NCBI RefSeq assembly: GCF_000276665.1
Contig: NW_004955484.1
Span: 5,903,337-5,967,336, forward strand
Direction: 5' to 3'
DNA: 64,000 nt
From: Chinchilla lanigera
Taxonomy: Eukaryota; Chordata; Mammalia; Rodentia; Chinchillidae
The notes beneath the pieces were generated by a model. That model was not told the DNA's origin. It did no database searches and saw only the letters and a program-made list of their open reading frames with translations. This document shows, one piece after another, positions 21,905-33,135 of this stretch (the first letter of the stretch is position 1; each line of letters starts with the position of its first letter). The translations under genes were made by a program, and so were the position numbers.

Positions 21905-24900
21905 ACAGGCCGTACATTTGCCCATAGAACATGCTTAAGTAAATTCAAAAGAATTGAAATTATCCCATGTATATGATCTGAACATAGTGTAATGAAACTG
22001 GAAATTAATGGCAAAAGAAACCACAAAAACCCCATAAGTACATGGAAATTAAAGAAACACCCTCCTGAGCAACCAATGGGTCACAAGTGAAATTTAAGAG
22101 GACATTAAACAATATCTACAATTAAACAAAAATGCAGATACAACATACCAGAACCTGTGGCAGGCAATGAAAGAAGTCCTAAGAGGGAAATTTATGGTAG
22201 TGAATTCTCACATCAGGGAAACAGAACGAGTACAAACAAATAACCTAATGTTGCACATCAAGCTTCCAGAAAAAGAAGAGCAAGTCAAGCCCCAGGCCCA
22301 AACAAGGGAAAAAATGATAAAGATCAGAGCAGAAATTCATGCAATGGAGACTAAGAAAACAATACAAAGAATTAATGAATGAAAGAGTTAGTTCCTTGAA
22401 AGAATAAATAAAATGACAAGCCCTTAGCCAATCTTATAAAAAAAGGAAAGAAGACTCAAATTCATGCAAGGAGAAATGAAAAAGGTGAAATCACTACAGA
22501 TCTTGGGGAAATTTAGAAGATCATCAATATCTACTTCAAAAATCTTTACTCTCATAGAATGGAAAACACAGAAGAAATGGATGATTCCTGGATATGTATG
22601 AATTACCAAAGCTGAAGCAAGGAGATATAAAAATTCTAAATACAGGTAATTCAATATCAGTCAATGAAATTGAAAATGTAATTAAAACTTACCAACAAAG
22701 AAAAGTCCAGGTCCTGAGGGATTCATTGCTGTATTTTATAAGAAATTTAGAGAAGATTTAATGCCAATACTCCCCAAACTCTTTAACAAAATTGAAAGGG
22801 AAGCAATACTCCCTAACTCATTTCTGGAGGCAAGTATTACCCTAATACCAAAACCAGAGAAAGACCCAATCAAAAAGGAGAACTACAGGCCAATCTCCCT
22901 AATGAACATAGAATTCAATAAGATACTAGCAAACAAAACATAGCAAATCATGAAGAAGATTATACACCAAGACCAAGTGGAACTTGTCCCAGGAATGCAG
23001 GGATGGTTCAACATATGCAAATCAATAAATATAACACACCATATCAACAGAGCCAAGGACTAAAATCACATGATAATCTCAATAGATGCAGAAAAAGATT
23101 TTTAAAAGCCCAACACTCATTCATAATAAAAATCCTACAGAAAATCAGAAGAGATGGTCTTCATCTCAATCTTATAAAAGTCATCTATGACAAACCAATA
23201 GCCAACATCATACTAAATGAACAAAAACTGAAAGCTTTCACTCTAAAATCAGGAACAAGATAAGGAGGTCCACTATCATGACTCTTATTCAATGTAGTTC
23301 TAGAAACACTAGCCAGAGCAATTAGACAAGAGAGAAAAATAAAAGGAATAAGGATAGGAAACAAAAAAGTTAAGTTATCATTATTCACAGATGACATGAT
23401 ACTCTACATAGAAGACTCCAAAAAACTCCGCCAAAAAAAGAACTCTAGAGTAAATAAACAACCTCACTAGTGCACCTGGATACAAAGTTAACACTCAAAA
23501 GTTAGTAGCATTCCTGTACACAAATAACAAACTCAGTCAGAGAGAAATTAGGAAAACTGCACCCTTCATATAGTATCCAAAAAAAATGAAATACCTAGGA
23601 ATCAATCTAACAAAGGAAGTAAAAGACCTATATATTGAAAATTACAGTACTCTGAAAAAAGAGATCAAAGAGAATATCAGAAAATGAGAAGATATCCCTT
23701 GCTCATGAATAGGAAGAACCAACATAGTGAAAATGGCCATACACTCAAAATTGTTATACAGATTTAATATAATCCCAATGAAAATACCATTAGCATACCT
23801 CACAGAACTAGAGGAAACATTCCTAGAATTCATTTGAACCAGAAGAGACCCAGAATAGCAAAGACAGTCCTGGACAACAAAGGAAGTCAGGAGGCATCAC
23901 AATACCTGGCTTGAAATTATACTATAAAACTACTGTGATAAAATCAGCATGGTACTGGCAAAACAACAGACCTGAGGATCAGCAGAGTAGATTAGAAGAT
24001 GCAGGCACAACTACAGACACACCCAGCCACCTTATCTTTGACAAAGGGGCCAAATATGTTCACTGGAAGAAAGATAGCCTCTTTAACAAATTGTGCTAGA
24101 AAAACTGGCTCTGTACATGCTGAAGACTAAAACTAGACCCAGGTCTATCACCATGCACTAAACTAAAGACAAAATGGATCAAAGATCCAATATTAAAACA
24201 GAAACACTAAATCTACTGGAGGAGAAAGTGGGTAGAAATCATGTAGGTAGAGATTTCATGAACAAAACCCAGACTGCATGAGAAATACTCCAAGGAATTG
24301 ACAACTGGGATCTCACCTTATTAAAAAGCTTTTGCACAGCAGAAGAAATCAGTAACAGAGTGAAAAGACAACTCTAAGAGTGGGAAAAATTTTAGCCAAT
24401 CATACCTCAGACAAAGTTCTTCTGTCTAGAACATATAAAGAAGTGAAAAATATCAGACCCCCCAAATTAAAAAAATGTGCATCTGAGATGAATACATACT
24501 TCTCAGATGAAGAAATACAAATGGCAAATAAATGTATGAAAAAATGATCAAAATCCCTAGTCATTCAAGAGATGAAAGTTAAAGCAACACTGAGATTCCA
24601 TCTCACCACAGAAAGAATGCCTATCATCAAGAAATCAACCAATAACAAATGCTAGAGGGGTTGTGCGGAAAATCCTTCTTTACTCTTGTTGGGAGTGTAG
24701 ACTGTTGCAACCCCTGTGGAAATTAGTGTGGAAAGTCCTTTAAAAACTAAGATTAGAGGTCCTATTCCACCCAGCTACTCCCCTTCTGGGTATCTTTCCA
24801 GAAGAATTAAAAACATCATATTACAGTGATATATGTGCAGCCATGTTTACAGCAGCACAATTTGTAATAGCTAAATCTTGGAAACAACCCAAATGTCCAT

Positions 24901-25423
24901 CAACTGAGGAATGGATAAAAAACATGTGGTATTTTATACAATGGAGTACTACTCAACCATAAAGAAGGATAACTTTGAGAGTTTTGTAGGTAAATAGATG
25001 CAACTTGAGACCATACACATAACTGAAATAAATCAGACTTACATGGATAAACATTGTATTGTCTCTCTGGTGTGAGAAACTGAAAGAGTAAATAAAGCAT
25101 AAAATGTACAATACATATTGTGAAAGGGGAAGAAATTTTTCAAAAGGAAAAAGGAACTGGGATGGTTGAAAGGGAGAAGGACAGTAGGAAAAAGGGAAAA
25201 ACATGTCAGTTATGCTATTAGTGTCTCTTAGTTAATTAAAAAGGAAGGTTTGTGCTAATATCAATTGGAGAAATTTTTATGCCTATGTGTGGTACCCTGA
25301 GCAACTACTTTGAAGATAGCAACATGTAATGTACTAACTATTATTCTTCTTCTTCTATCATTTTGTTATGAAATTTTGTTTTACCTTTTTTCCATAAAAT
25401 AAAAAACAAAAACAAAAAACCCC
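21905..25423 (+). mobile_element. LINE-1, 3.5 kb, 5'-truncated, with target-site duplication
   Basis: The insert begins in the ORF2 linker after the endonuclease and runs through reverse transcriptase, the C-terminal region and the 3' UTR to an A-rich tail (about 25395-25423). RT landmarks include [16 protein letters not shown] and [10 protein letters not shown] (22820-22910), a catalytic-loop text [10 protein letters not shown] (about 23380-23410, with T where functional L1s have A) and [14 protein letters not shown] (about 23920-23960). Stops and frameshifts occur throughout (for example a stop after ILANKT at 22941), so it is dead. It is flanked by AACTCATCAACCC (21892-21904) and AACTCGTCAACCC (25424-25436). 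Confidence 0.95.
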
Positions 25424-25735
25424 AACTCGTCAACCCTTACTTAAGCATCCAACATCAAATAGGTAAAGATGGACTGATTTTCAGGAGAAGTAGGAATTTT
25501 CACTGGAATTTCTGAGGAAATGGATTATGAATTTAAATGAAAGGCAGGAATGATTGATTATACACAGTACTTATAAGATGTTGGTACCTTTCATGTCCCT
25601 ATAGTATAATTAACTACATCTTATTTTCTATTTTTTGTTATTGGTGCATGAGAACGATGGTGAGAATATTCTCCACAAGGACATTGGAGTAAAGGAAAGG
25701 AATTAAAGACGTGTTGATTTTAAAATTTAACTCTT

Positions 25736-25846
25736 GGGGCTGGGGATTTAGCTCAGCGGCAAAGCGCCTGCCTGGCAAGCACAAGGTCGTGAGTTCGGTT
25801 CCTGGTACCAGAGAAAAACCAAAAAAAAATAAAATAAAATAAAAAA
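25736..25846 (+). mobile_element. Young ID SINE with 15-bp target-site duplication
   Basis: The body begins GGGGCTGGGGATTTAGCTCA. The pol III A box region is TTAGCTCAGCGG and the B box region is GAGTTCGGTTC. A unique 3' segment TGGTACCAGAGAAAAACC leads into an A-rich tail with AAAAT repeats. Exact flanking repeats TAAAATTTAACTCTT lie at 25721-25735 and 25847-25861. It differs by one or two bases from the copies at 4548 and 51959. It was made by L1-driven retroposition of a pol III transcript. Confidence 0.97.
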
Positions 25847-25861
25847 TAAAATTTAACTCTT

Positions 25862-27124
25862 TGTGCACAGAGTGAACCCAAAGAGACAGATTAACGTGTA
25901 AACTAGCACAGCCATGCTTGCTGGGTCTGCCAACATATACAATAGTAGAACATGTCCATCAGGAAGAGGGTTGGTCAGTCCAGAGCAACAGAGAAGAGTG
26001 GCTTGTGGAAACCAACTTGGCAATGCCTCGTAGAAACCATTTGTCAGGGTTGGTGCATTATTGGAATTTATTTTGTTTGCTTTTTTGTGTTGGCAAAGCC
26101 ACTGTGAATATAGATTCACTAAGTATTGGACAACAGATTTTGAGGATTTCCAGCCATTGGTAAGACTATCTATTATACATTTGCTTCATATGTTTTATTT
26201 TAATTGGATTCAATGTTCTCTAGAAAACCTTTGGATTATTCCTTTATTTTCTAAGTAAATATGCCTAAATGAATAAAGTTTGGTGTTAAAAACTTGGGAA
26301 AATCCAGTTTCTGGGATAGTTGTGACTTAGTGTTGATTAATATATTTACAGTTTGATTATGATTTCTGTTCCGACGTAACTTTCTTTAAATGGCAGAAAG
26401 AGTTAAATGTGTTGGTATTTATTACAATGAGTTATCCTTTTTTTCAGCTGTAAATTCGTATGTTAACTTTATTTTATTTCACAAATTTAGCTAAGGGAGT
26501 TTATCCCTGAAAAGAGGTGGGTCCATTCCTGGAATGTGGGAATCATGTCATCAGTCTTGCTAGCTTAGAAGGTTGAAACTCATCCAGGTGACAGATGCTG
26601 TGCCATGAACCTTAAAGCCTTTCCCCAAATAAGCAGCCTTTCGTCCCCTGGTGTTGACATGTTACTCATACTTACATTTTCTGCAAACAACAGCAAGGAT
26701 CCTTAAAACTAGCAGGTAGGGGACTTGGCAATGCGCTCTTCACTCTGGGCTGTGAGGAGAGTAGAGCAGGCCTGGGGCCAAGGGACCCATACAAGAGATC
26801 AGGTCACATAGTCACCAGGTAAAAGGCAGAGATGTGTTCCTATGAGTGTCTTTGTAGATGGATATTAATCTTGGCATCCACGGCCACACTTTTCTGCATG
26901 TCTTACTTTTCAGTTATCTAGGGATTGAATCAGCAGGGCGCGGGGAGCTCTCTTCTTGTTTCCTGGTTGTATAGCGCTTAAGCTAACCAGTGGTTGAAGA
27001 AATGACAGAAAACAAAACCTGGCTGTGTCCGGGTGCCTGCTGGCTTGAAGAAAGCATCTAGAGAAAGGTGTGGATTTTCTATAGGGTTAAGTGGTGTATT
27101 TCCTAACCTTTTCTTATTGGCTGT
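25862..27124. other. No gene; unassigned sequence
   Basis: No repeat or coding pattern recognised. Confidence 0.4.
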
Positions 27125-27129
27125 AAGAA

Positions 27130-27203
27130 TTAAACTCTGAATTGCAAAAGATCTATTTCCATCTTGTTAAACTCTGAATTGCAAAAGATCTATTTCCATC
27201 TTG
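27130..27203 (+). repeat. Perfect 37-bp tandem duplication
   Basis: Two identical adjacent 37-base units (27130-27166 and 27167-27203), starting TTAAACTCTGAATTGC and ending TTTCCATCTTG. Each unit spans the junction between the target-site duplication and the inverted L1 segment, so the duplication arose after or during that insertion. No mismatch between units was seen. Confidence 0.97.
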
Positions 27204-27487
27204 TTTCTTTACTTCTTTCTCTCTCTTTTAAAATCCCCTTTCTCTTTCTTCCCCCACTCCTCTCTCCATCTCTTGTTTTCTTTCCCACTTGAAATGGGTC
27301 CTTCTGCTTCCCATTATCTATCTTTTACAAATCGGAAGGGGAACAAGAGTTGAAAGAAGCAAGAAGGCATGGGAGGGGAGGGGGACAGAAAGAAAGAACT
27401 AAGATGGGCTATGTGCATGAATAAACTGCCCTCAATACATATAATCATTATGTACTTGTAACTTGTACTAACAAAAAGTTTTTAGAA
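27141..27487 (+). mobile_element. L1 3' stub with 5' inversion (twin priming)
   Basis: The right half (about 27318-27487) resembles the L1 3' end at 1845-2000 in sense: ATCTTTTACAAATCGGAAGG against ATCTTTTGTACATAAGGAGG. The left half (27141 to about 27320) is pyrimidine-rich. Its reverse complement matches the segment immediately upstream in L1 (GATGGAAATAGATCTTTTGC against AATGGAAACAAATCTTTTGT at about 1839-1858). Both halves start from the same L1 point, as expected for twin priming. Flanking repeats AAGAATTAAACTCTGA (27125-27140) and AAGAATTAAGCTCTGA (27488-27503) mark one insertion. Confidence 0.85.
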
Positions 27488-27503
27488 AAGAATTAAGCTC
27501 TGA

Positions 27504-28092
27504 CTACATCATTGAGTTTCAGTACAGTTTTCAAATGTCTGCCACTATTTTTGTTTTTTTGGCACCGTGTTAGAAATTCTCTCTGAGCAGTCTGTAATGT
27601 TCTTAGGGCTACCATTTCCAGAAGCAGTTGATAACACTTAGGGTGTCAGCAAATCCGTTTGCTTTTGGCAAATTTTATTCATGACAGAGACAGGAGTGCT
27701 GTGGAGGGGCTGAGGGAGTTACTGAGAGCCAGTAAGGGGCTGGACTGGGTTAGCAGGAGGCCTGCAGGACTAAGGCAGAAGCTGCCTCTTTGCGCCTTGC
27801 CCTGGGCCTGGGAGGGCAGGAGTCGTCAGGATGCAGGAAATGCATAAGCAAGATGGGTGGAGAGGAAAAAGCACCACACCGTGCCCGTGCCTGGGCTCCA
27901 CCTACCAGCGACCTCCCTCACAGGAAGTAACTTTCTCCAAACGTGGCATGGCATTGCCGCCCATTGTTCCTTCCTCATTGCCAACTGCACTGGCAGCAAG
28001 AATGGCACCCCAGCCACCCAGAACGGCGGGTTCAGCCACAGTTCGTACATCATCCTCAGATAGGCTCACAGTTCCAGCCTTTTCTCTACAAT

Positions 28093-28094
<2 letters not shown>
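27504..28094. other. No gene; unassigned sequence, GC-richer toward 27700-28060
   Basis: Overlapping short frames on both strands near 27830-28150 partly translate the (TG)n tract and are not genes. No repeat recognised. Confidence 0.4.

Positions 28095-28137
<43 letters not shown>
28095..28137 (+). repeat. (TG)n microsatellite, about 21 pure units
   Basis: The longest uninterrupted dinucleotide run in the window, between ACAATCC and TTTCAAGCC. Confidence 0.97.
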
Positions 28138-28139
<2 letters not shown>

Positions 28140-28703
28140 CAAGCCATAGGACCCTGACCTTTGTGCATTCTGCTTGGAAATAACTGAGGCAATTGGTTCC
28201 TATTACCAGTTAAATGCTTAGGAAATTTCATTTTAAGAGACATAACTGAAAACGACATAAAAATGCTCAAACTCTCTCCTTTAAAAACATCACTACAAGC
28301 GAAGGCCTTGTATGATAATGTGTAAGTGCAACTTTACAACTGAATTACGAAGATTGCGGAAATAAAGTGTGGGAAGGAAAGAAGAGAGATCTTTAATGGG
28401 CCTCCCATGCTTTCAATGTGGGAAATTAACACTAAGTGTCTGTGTTTCTAGACTTCATTTGAAAACATACCCAAGGACAGAGAGTCCAGTCCTAATGTGA
28501 AGACAATATGGATGAGTCCAATTAGAAATTATTTTCAGTTAGCATGTTCAAGATTGACTGGTACATTAGAAAGCAGAACAGATTTACCAGACAATTCTGT
28601 TAATTGTTTCCTTCTTGCTTTCCACTTCTCTATTCCCCAACCCCATATTCCGAGATGTAGAAATAGAATTCATGCCCTGGCTCAGTTACCAGTTACCCAA
28701 GAT
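28138..28703. other. No gene; unassigned sequence
   Basis: I see nothing I can name. Confidence 0.4.
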
Positions 28704-29028
28704 ATACGGTTTTATACTGATGGTCCCCAACTTCATCATGGCTCCCCTTTGAATTTTTTTTGAATTTACAATGTTGTGAAAGCATGCCCAGACAATCAAC
28801 CTATTTTTTACCTTCAGTACAGTAAACTGAACAAGATACCAACACTTTAATACAAAATAGGCTTTGTGTGAGATGATTTTGCCCAACTGTAGGCTAATGT
28901 CAGAAATATGAACATGTTTAAAGCAGGATAGGCTATGATCTTTAGTAGTTTAGGTACATTAGATGTATTTCTGTCTTATGGTGGTTTTATTGGTACATAA
29001 TCCCATTGTAAGCTCATTAACATCTATA
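28704..29028 (+). mobile_element. Tigger-type non-autonomous DNA transposon relic
   Basis: Ordered matches to a common Tigger-derived element: GATGGTCCCCAACTTCATCA near the left end, TGATTTTGCCCAACTGTAGG and CTAATGTCAGAAATATGAAC in the middle, GGTTTTATTGGTACATAATC and CCATTGTAAGCTCATTAACA at the right end. The two ends are roughly complementary (ACTTCATCATGG / CCATTGTAAG). It is heavily mutated and non-coding. Confidence 0.65.
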
Positions 29029-29091
29029 TTGGATCTTGATTATGGGTAGATTCTTTGTGTTGATTTGTCTAAAACAAAATACTACTACTAC

Positions 29092-29308
29092 TGATATGAT
29101 GATAGTGATAATAAACAGTTATCATGTACTCTTCAAAGTGCTTTCCATGTATCATCTCATTGAATTTTATAATAGTCACATGAAACACGGAATTATTAAC
29201 TACTTTTTTAGATATGGAAACAAAGTTTAAGAAAGGTTAAATAATTGCCTAAAATCACTGAGCTATCAAGCAGTGGAATCAGAATGCAACTCTAACTATC
29301 CCAGTGTA
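29092..29308 (-). mobile_element. MIR SINE
   Basis: Reverse-complement MIR: AAAGTGCTTTCCATGTATCA, ATCTCATTGAATTTTATAAT, TTTAGATATGGAAACAAAGT, GGTTAAATAATTGCCTAAAA, CACTGAGCTATCAAGCAGTG. This is a tRNA-derived SINE inactive since the early mammalian radiation. Confidence 0.85.
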
Positions 29309-29689
29309 CATGTTTGATGAAGAATGCTCTCTTCATCCTGGTGTCTTAGGCACCAACCCTAGGACAAATCTGTTTGTGTTTTGGGGGGACCACCATTCCC
29401 CCTTCATACCAGACGTTGGTAACTTCATCTTCTTATATGGATGCAGTAGATGCACTAAAAACATGTACACTCACAACAAATAACCCCTCTTTTTGGCCTT
29501 ATGTATAATATGTTATAAGTATAATCAGGTAAATAGAAGATAAACTATTAAAAGTGACAGTAAGCCAACTTTCATTACTTCTGTAATCCACTTCATTTAG
29601 CATGGAGGCATCAAATAGGACAGATGTATCTTTGATACCTTGTGGATTTCTCATTTTCAGATAGAAATGAGCCACGGTAGAGGGAGAAG
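29309..29689. other. No gene; unassigned sequence between two MIRs
   Basis: No coding pattern or named repeat. Confidence 0.4.
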
Positions 29690-29890
29690 GCATGCAGGCT
29701 TTGGACTTGTGTAGACCAGGTTCAAAACTTGTTCTTTTACTATGTGGCCTTGGGTAAGTTACAGCATCTCTATGACCCTCCATGCTTTCCTCTGAAGAAT
29801 GTCTTTGTGATAACAACATTATCTTGTTGGCAGCAGAGATGAGATAGCATTCTGCACAGAGCCCAGCACAGAATGAGAACACAATTAATA
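29690..29890 (+). mobile_element. MIR SINE
   Basis: MIR in sense: GGCTTTGGACTTGTGTAGAC, CAGGTTCAAAACTTGTTCTT, TACTATGTGGCCTTGGGTAA, GTTACAGCATCTCTATGACC, ATGAGATAGCATTCTGCACA, GAGCCCAGCACAGAATGAG. The minus-strand open frame at 29499-29882 runs through it and is incidental. Confidence 0.85.
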
Positions 29891-30649
29891 CCAGGCTACG
29901 TTTTATTTATGTCGTTTTCTACCTCCTATAGTTTTAAAAGAGTCCACTGTTGATTGCTGCAGAGGATAATTAGGTAGAAAGCTCACAGAATATATGTTAG
30001 GCTTCTGGGCCTTAGTGAGGGATTGAAGTGACCAACTGTGGTGCAATTAGCTGCCAAGGCCAAAGGACGGAAGGAGGCTGAGCTATATCAGTGGACACAT
30101 TTTTATGAAGGATCATCTCTGATAGGATGTGGGCAGGCGAGGGAGATGTAAGTGAAAGAGAAACTCACTTTCGGTAACTCACTTTTAGTAAGTCCCTATC
30201 AGGTGCCAGTTTTGTAACTGAAATTCATTCCATTACTTTGCAGCAATGCCTGAAATAGGACAAGGTCTCTATTTTGCAGACCTCTTAATAGGGCTGCAAA
30301 AACTTAACTGAAGTTTATAAATGCATCAAATGAAAATAGTGGTTTTTAATATTTCAAACGTCAACATCCATTCCCATAGGGAGAGCTACAAAGAGATAAA
30401 GGTCCAGAAAAGGATATTTTTTTAATGTCAAAAAGTCTCTAAAGTGACTAATTTCTTCTCTAAATATAAATTACGATGATGATTATTTTCTGGTCTAGAA
30501 TCTCTCAGCTACCCAGCCCCAAGAGTCACATACAGCATGGGGGCCCAAACACTGCAGTCCTTAAACAATCTGGTACGATCTGCACATTTGAAATATACGT
30601 CCCTGAACTTATTAATTCAACCAGAAAATGAAATAAGTTACAGCATCAG
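29891..30649. other. No gene; unassigned sequence
   Basis: No named repeat and no coding pattern. Confidence 0.4.
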
Positions 30650-31130
30650 AAGGCTGCTGTTCAGTCCTTGGAAGAGGAAAAATGTGTTCCGGGGACATTC
30701 TGCTTGGAGTTCATAAGACGGTAAAGTAACCTAACAATAGGATCTCTATCCCCAGCCACCTCCTGACTAGGCAGTTCTACCTCAAACATCAAAGCTGCCT
30801 CATTAAAATTTAATTTGAATTTAAAATCCCTGACAGGGACCAACACTGGGGAAGCAGGGGTTAACCACGGAGATAATGAGGCCACCGCTGCCACCGCTGA
30901 TTCTGTTGACAGTATTGCATCACCTAATGAATGTGGCGCGATAAATCTTGATGAGGGGCAAGCTAGAGTCTCAGGAAAGGTAATGATAATGAGGAGGGGC
31001 CCGAGCTCATGCCGCAGATGAAGAGGAAAATCAATAAGATGCCCGGCCCGGGAGGAGCAGTCTGGGGCTTGGGCATAAAAAGGACCGACCACGTGCTCCT
31101 ATTCATCCAGGATGTCCTATCTTCCACTGA
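30650..31130. promoter_or_regulatory. Candidate distal regulatory block (single-copy, motif-rich)
   Basis: Repeat-free, with several intact CpGs (GTGGCGCGATAAATC, GCCCGGCCCGGGAGG), an E-box CACGTG at 31090-31095, an AT-rich homeodomain-like patch (about 30803-30829) and codon-neutral text. A 143-codon minus-strand frame (30661-31092) spans it but shows no domain. The retained CpGs and lack of repeat debris suggest purifying selection, which I cannot test here. Alternatives are a chance unique region or an unannotated non-coding exon. Confidence 0.3.
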
Positions 31131-32221
31131 GCATGCGGTAGGGCCAGCCACATCTGCAAGAGCTGGAGGAAGGAAAGGAACAGTGCTAAGAAGTGTCTAT
31201 GCTCTGAACCAGCTCTCCACAGGCCTAGCAACACATAGAACTATGACATTTCCTAAAACAATCAGGGTGATCTCACAGTCCTCACCATTTACCAACCTCC
31301 GTCTGTCTGTTTTTGTCTTAGCAAGAAAAAAAATTTTACAAATCCTCTGTTTTATTTTGACTGTGACTCATACTACCACAATGGACTCTGCCTTTTGTTC
31401 AGTTGAGTTTGGCGTGGTTCCTTGACTATGGTTCTTCCCTAAATGAGGGAAGAGTCTCTAAATAAGTCTCAAAGGTCACTTGGTAAAACAGTCCTCAAAA
31501 TGCCCCACTGTGAAAAAAAGGATGCCAGGAGGCTACCATGATGATTGCTCCAAATAGCATGGGCAGCGTCTCTGGACTCTGCCTGGAGGACATGAAGATC
31601 AGTGGTGTCCTTGAAGCTATGACCTATGTGTGACTCCAGGGCGCACAGCACAAGAGTTCTAACAGTCGAGTGTTCTCTTTGAGTTTGCATACCGCCGGTC
31701 TGGGCTTTACCTATTCAGGAAGGTATGATGTTGGGAAGAGTTCCACACACTTGTGCTGCAGCAGAATACTGCTCTTTGGTGGAGAAATGAGACGTGGTAC
31801 CAGAGTATCCCGGATGGAACTGCATTGCCCATGCAGACAGGGCCCTGGCAGGCTGGTGGCCATCTCTTCAGTTCTAGAATTTGGGAAATAGATTCTGGCG
31901 GGAAAACATCTAGACTTGTACTTTATACTTGTCAGCATCTTGCAGGGGCCACCTATATTTTTCTAGGAGTCACAAATCTGGTGGTGCAGAAGACACTTGG
32001 AAAACTTAAGAATATACATTCTAGGGCTTACCCTTAGAGAGCCTATTGTGATGACTTAGGTAGCGTGGTTTGGACATAAACACATCTCTATCTTGCCTTT
32101 TTATTATTTTTTTTAAATGCCCTAAAGGTGGCTATCACATACTTGTGGCTGAGGGTTTTCAGTGCAAATGGAAAGAAAATAAGACAGAAAAAATGGGAAA
32201 TAATACATTTTTTTCACAGCC
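31131..32221. other. No gene; unassigned sequence
   Basis: Several frames up to 138 codons cross this stretch on both strands, but none shows a domain or splice context that I recognise. Confidence 0.4.
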
Positions 32222-32456
32222 TAGAGCAGGGTTACTCAACCTTGGCCCTGCTGACATTTCAGATCTGATCTTTCTTTGTCATGGGGAGCTGTCTGTGTAT
32301 TATAGAATGTGTGGCAGCTTCCCCGGCTTCTACCCACTGGATGCCAGTAGCACTTCTATTAGTGATGGCAACCAAAAATATTTCCAGACATTACCAAATT
32401 TCCCCAGGGTCGGATACAGGGGTGCCAGTCTGCCCACAGTTGAGAACTGCTAGTTT
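32222..32456 (-). mobile_element. MER20 hAT-Charlie DNA transposon
   Basis: Near full-length, reverse complement: AGCAGGGTTACTCAACCTTG, CTGCTGACATTTCAGATC, TTCTACCCACTGGATGCCAG, TAGCACTTCTATTAGTGATG, ATTTCCAGACATTACCAAAT and ending CAGTTGAGAACTGCTAG. The ends are inverted repeats of the GTTGAGAA type. A 127-codon plus-strand frame (32070-32453) translates through it and is not a gene. Confidence 0.9.
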
Positions 32457-32992
32457 AGACAGAGGGAGAGCCCTGAGCATCTCAAAGGGGTGCAGGGAAA
32501 GAAAGAAAAGTCATTGCCAACTCCCTGATGGCTTATTGCAATGAGCTATTTTTCACCTGGTGATTCTGTTCTCTGAAAAAAGAAAACCACTTTATTTCAG
32601 CTTGTTACTGTTGTTACAAGGAATACTCTTTAAGATAGGTAGTGACTCTGAAGAGTCTCAGTTTGCATCAGTCCTTTTCATGGCTTTACTGTGAGGCAGA
32701 GATCAACTTGGGACACCTGCTCTGAATATGGCATGTGCCCGCAGGCTCAGGAGAGTCCACGAGCTGCTCAAACTCCCACAGACTCACCCAACTTGCACTG
32801 GCCACACACTTAGATACCCTTTCCTCAGGCCAGTCATTGTTGACCAGAAAATTTTTTAAAATGCTCCTTTATTTCAAAAAATGCTTCTTTCTGTTAAAAA
32901 AAAAATGCTCCTTTATTAACAAAGGGAAAATAGAGACTAGGGAAGCATAAGGATGAAAATATTCAAGATTGTCATTAACAGAAATAAAACTA
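32457..32992. other. No gene; unassigned sequence with small A/T-rich direct repeats
   Basis: The 16-base AAAATGCTCCTTTATT occurs at 32858-32873 and 32902-32917, with a related unit between them. Otherwise nothing is recognised. Confidence 0.5.
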
Positions 32993-33135
32993 CTTTCTCC
33001 TTTCCTTTCTTTCCTTTGTCTTTATCCCTTCTCTCTCCTATTTCTCTCATTCTTTTATCATTTCCCTCTTTCCTCTCTTGCTTCTCTATTTCCTCTTTCC
33101 CTTTTCATTCTCCCCTTTCTCTCTCATTTTAAAAT
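32993..33135 (+). repeat. Polypyrimidine tract
   Basis: About 140 bases almost entirely C and T on the + strand (CTTTCCTTTCTTTCCTTTG onward), interrupted by a few purines. It is a low-complexity homopurine/homopyrimidine tract. Confidence 0.9.

Noticed and set aside
22761..23263. Functional reverse transcriptase
   Set aside because: Consecutive RT blocks are in different frames with stops between them, and the catalytic loop has T in place of A; it is a dead L1.
25736..25846. tRNA gene
   Set aside because: A and B box-like text is that of an ID SINE; the A-rich tail and target-site duplication show a retroposed copy without an intact acceptor stem.
29499..29882. 127-codon minus-strand frame as a small protein
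   Set aside because: About half of it is a MIR SINE read backwards.
30661..31092. 143-codon minus-strand open frame as a gene
   Set aside because: No recognisable domain; the block reads better as non-coding single-copy sequence.
32070..32453. 127-codon plus-strand frame as a small protein
   Set aside because: Most of it translates a MER20 transposon relic.
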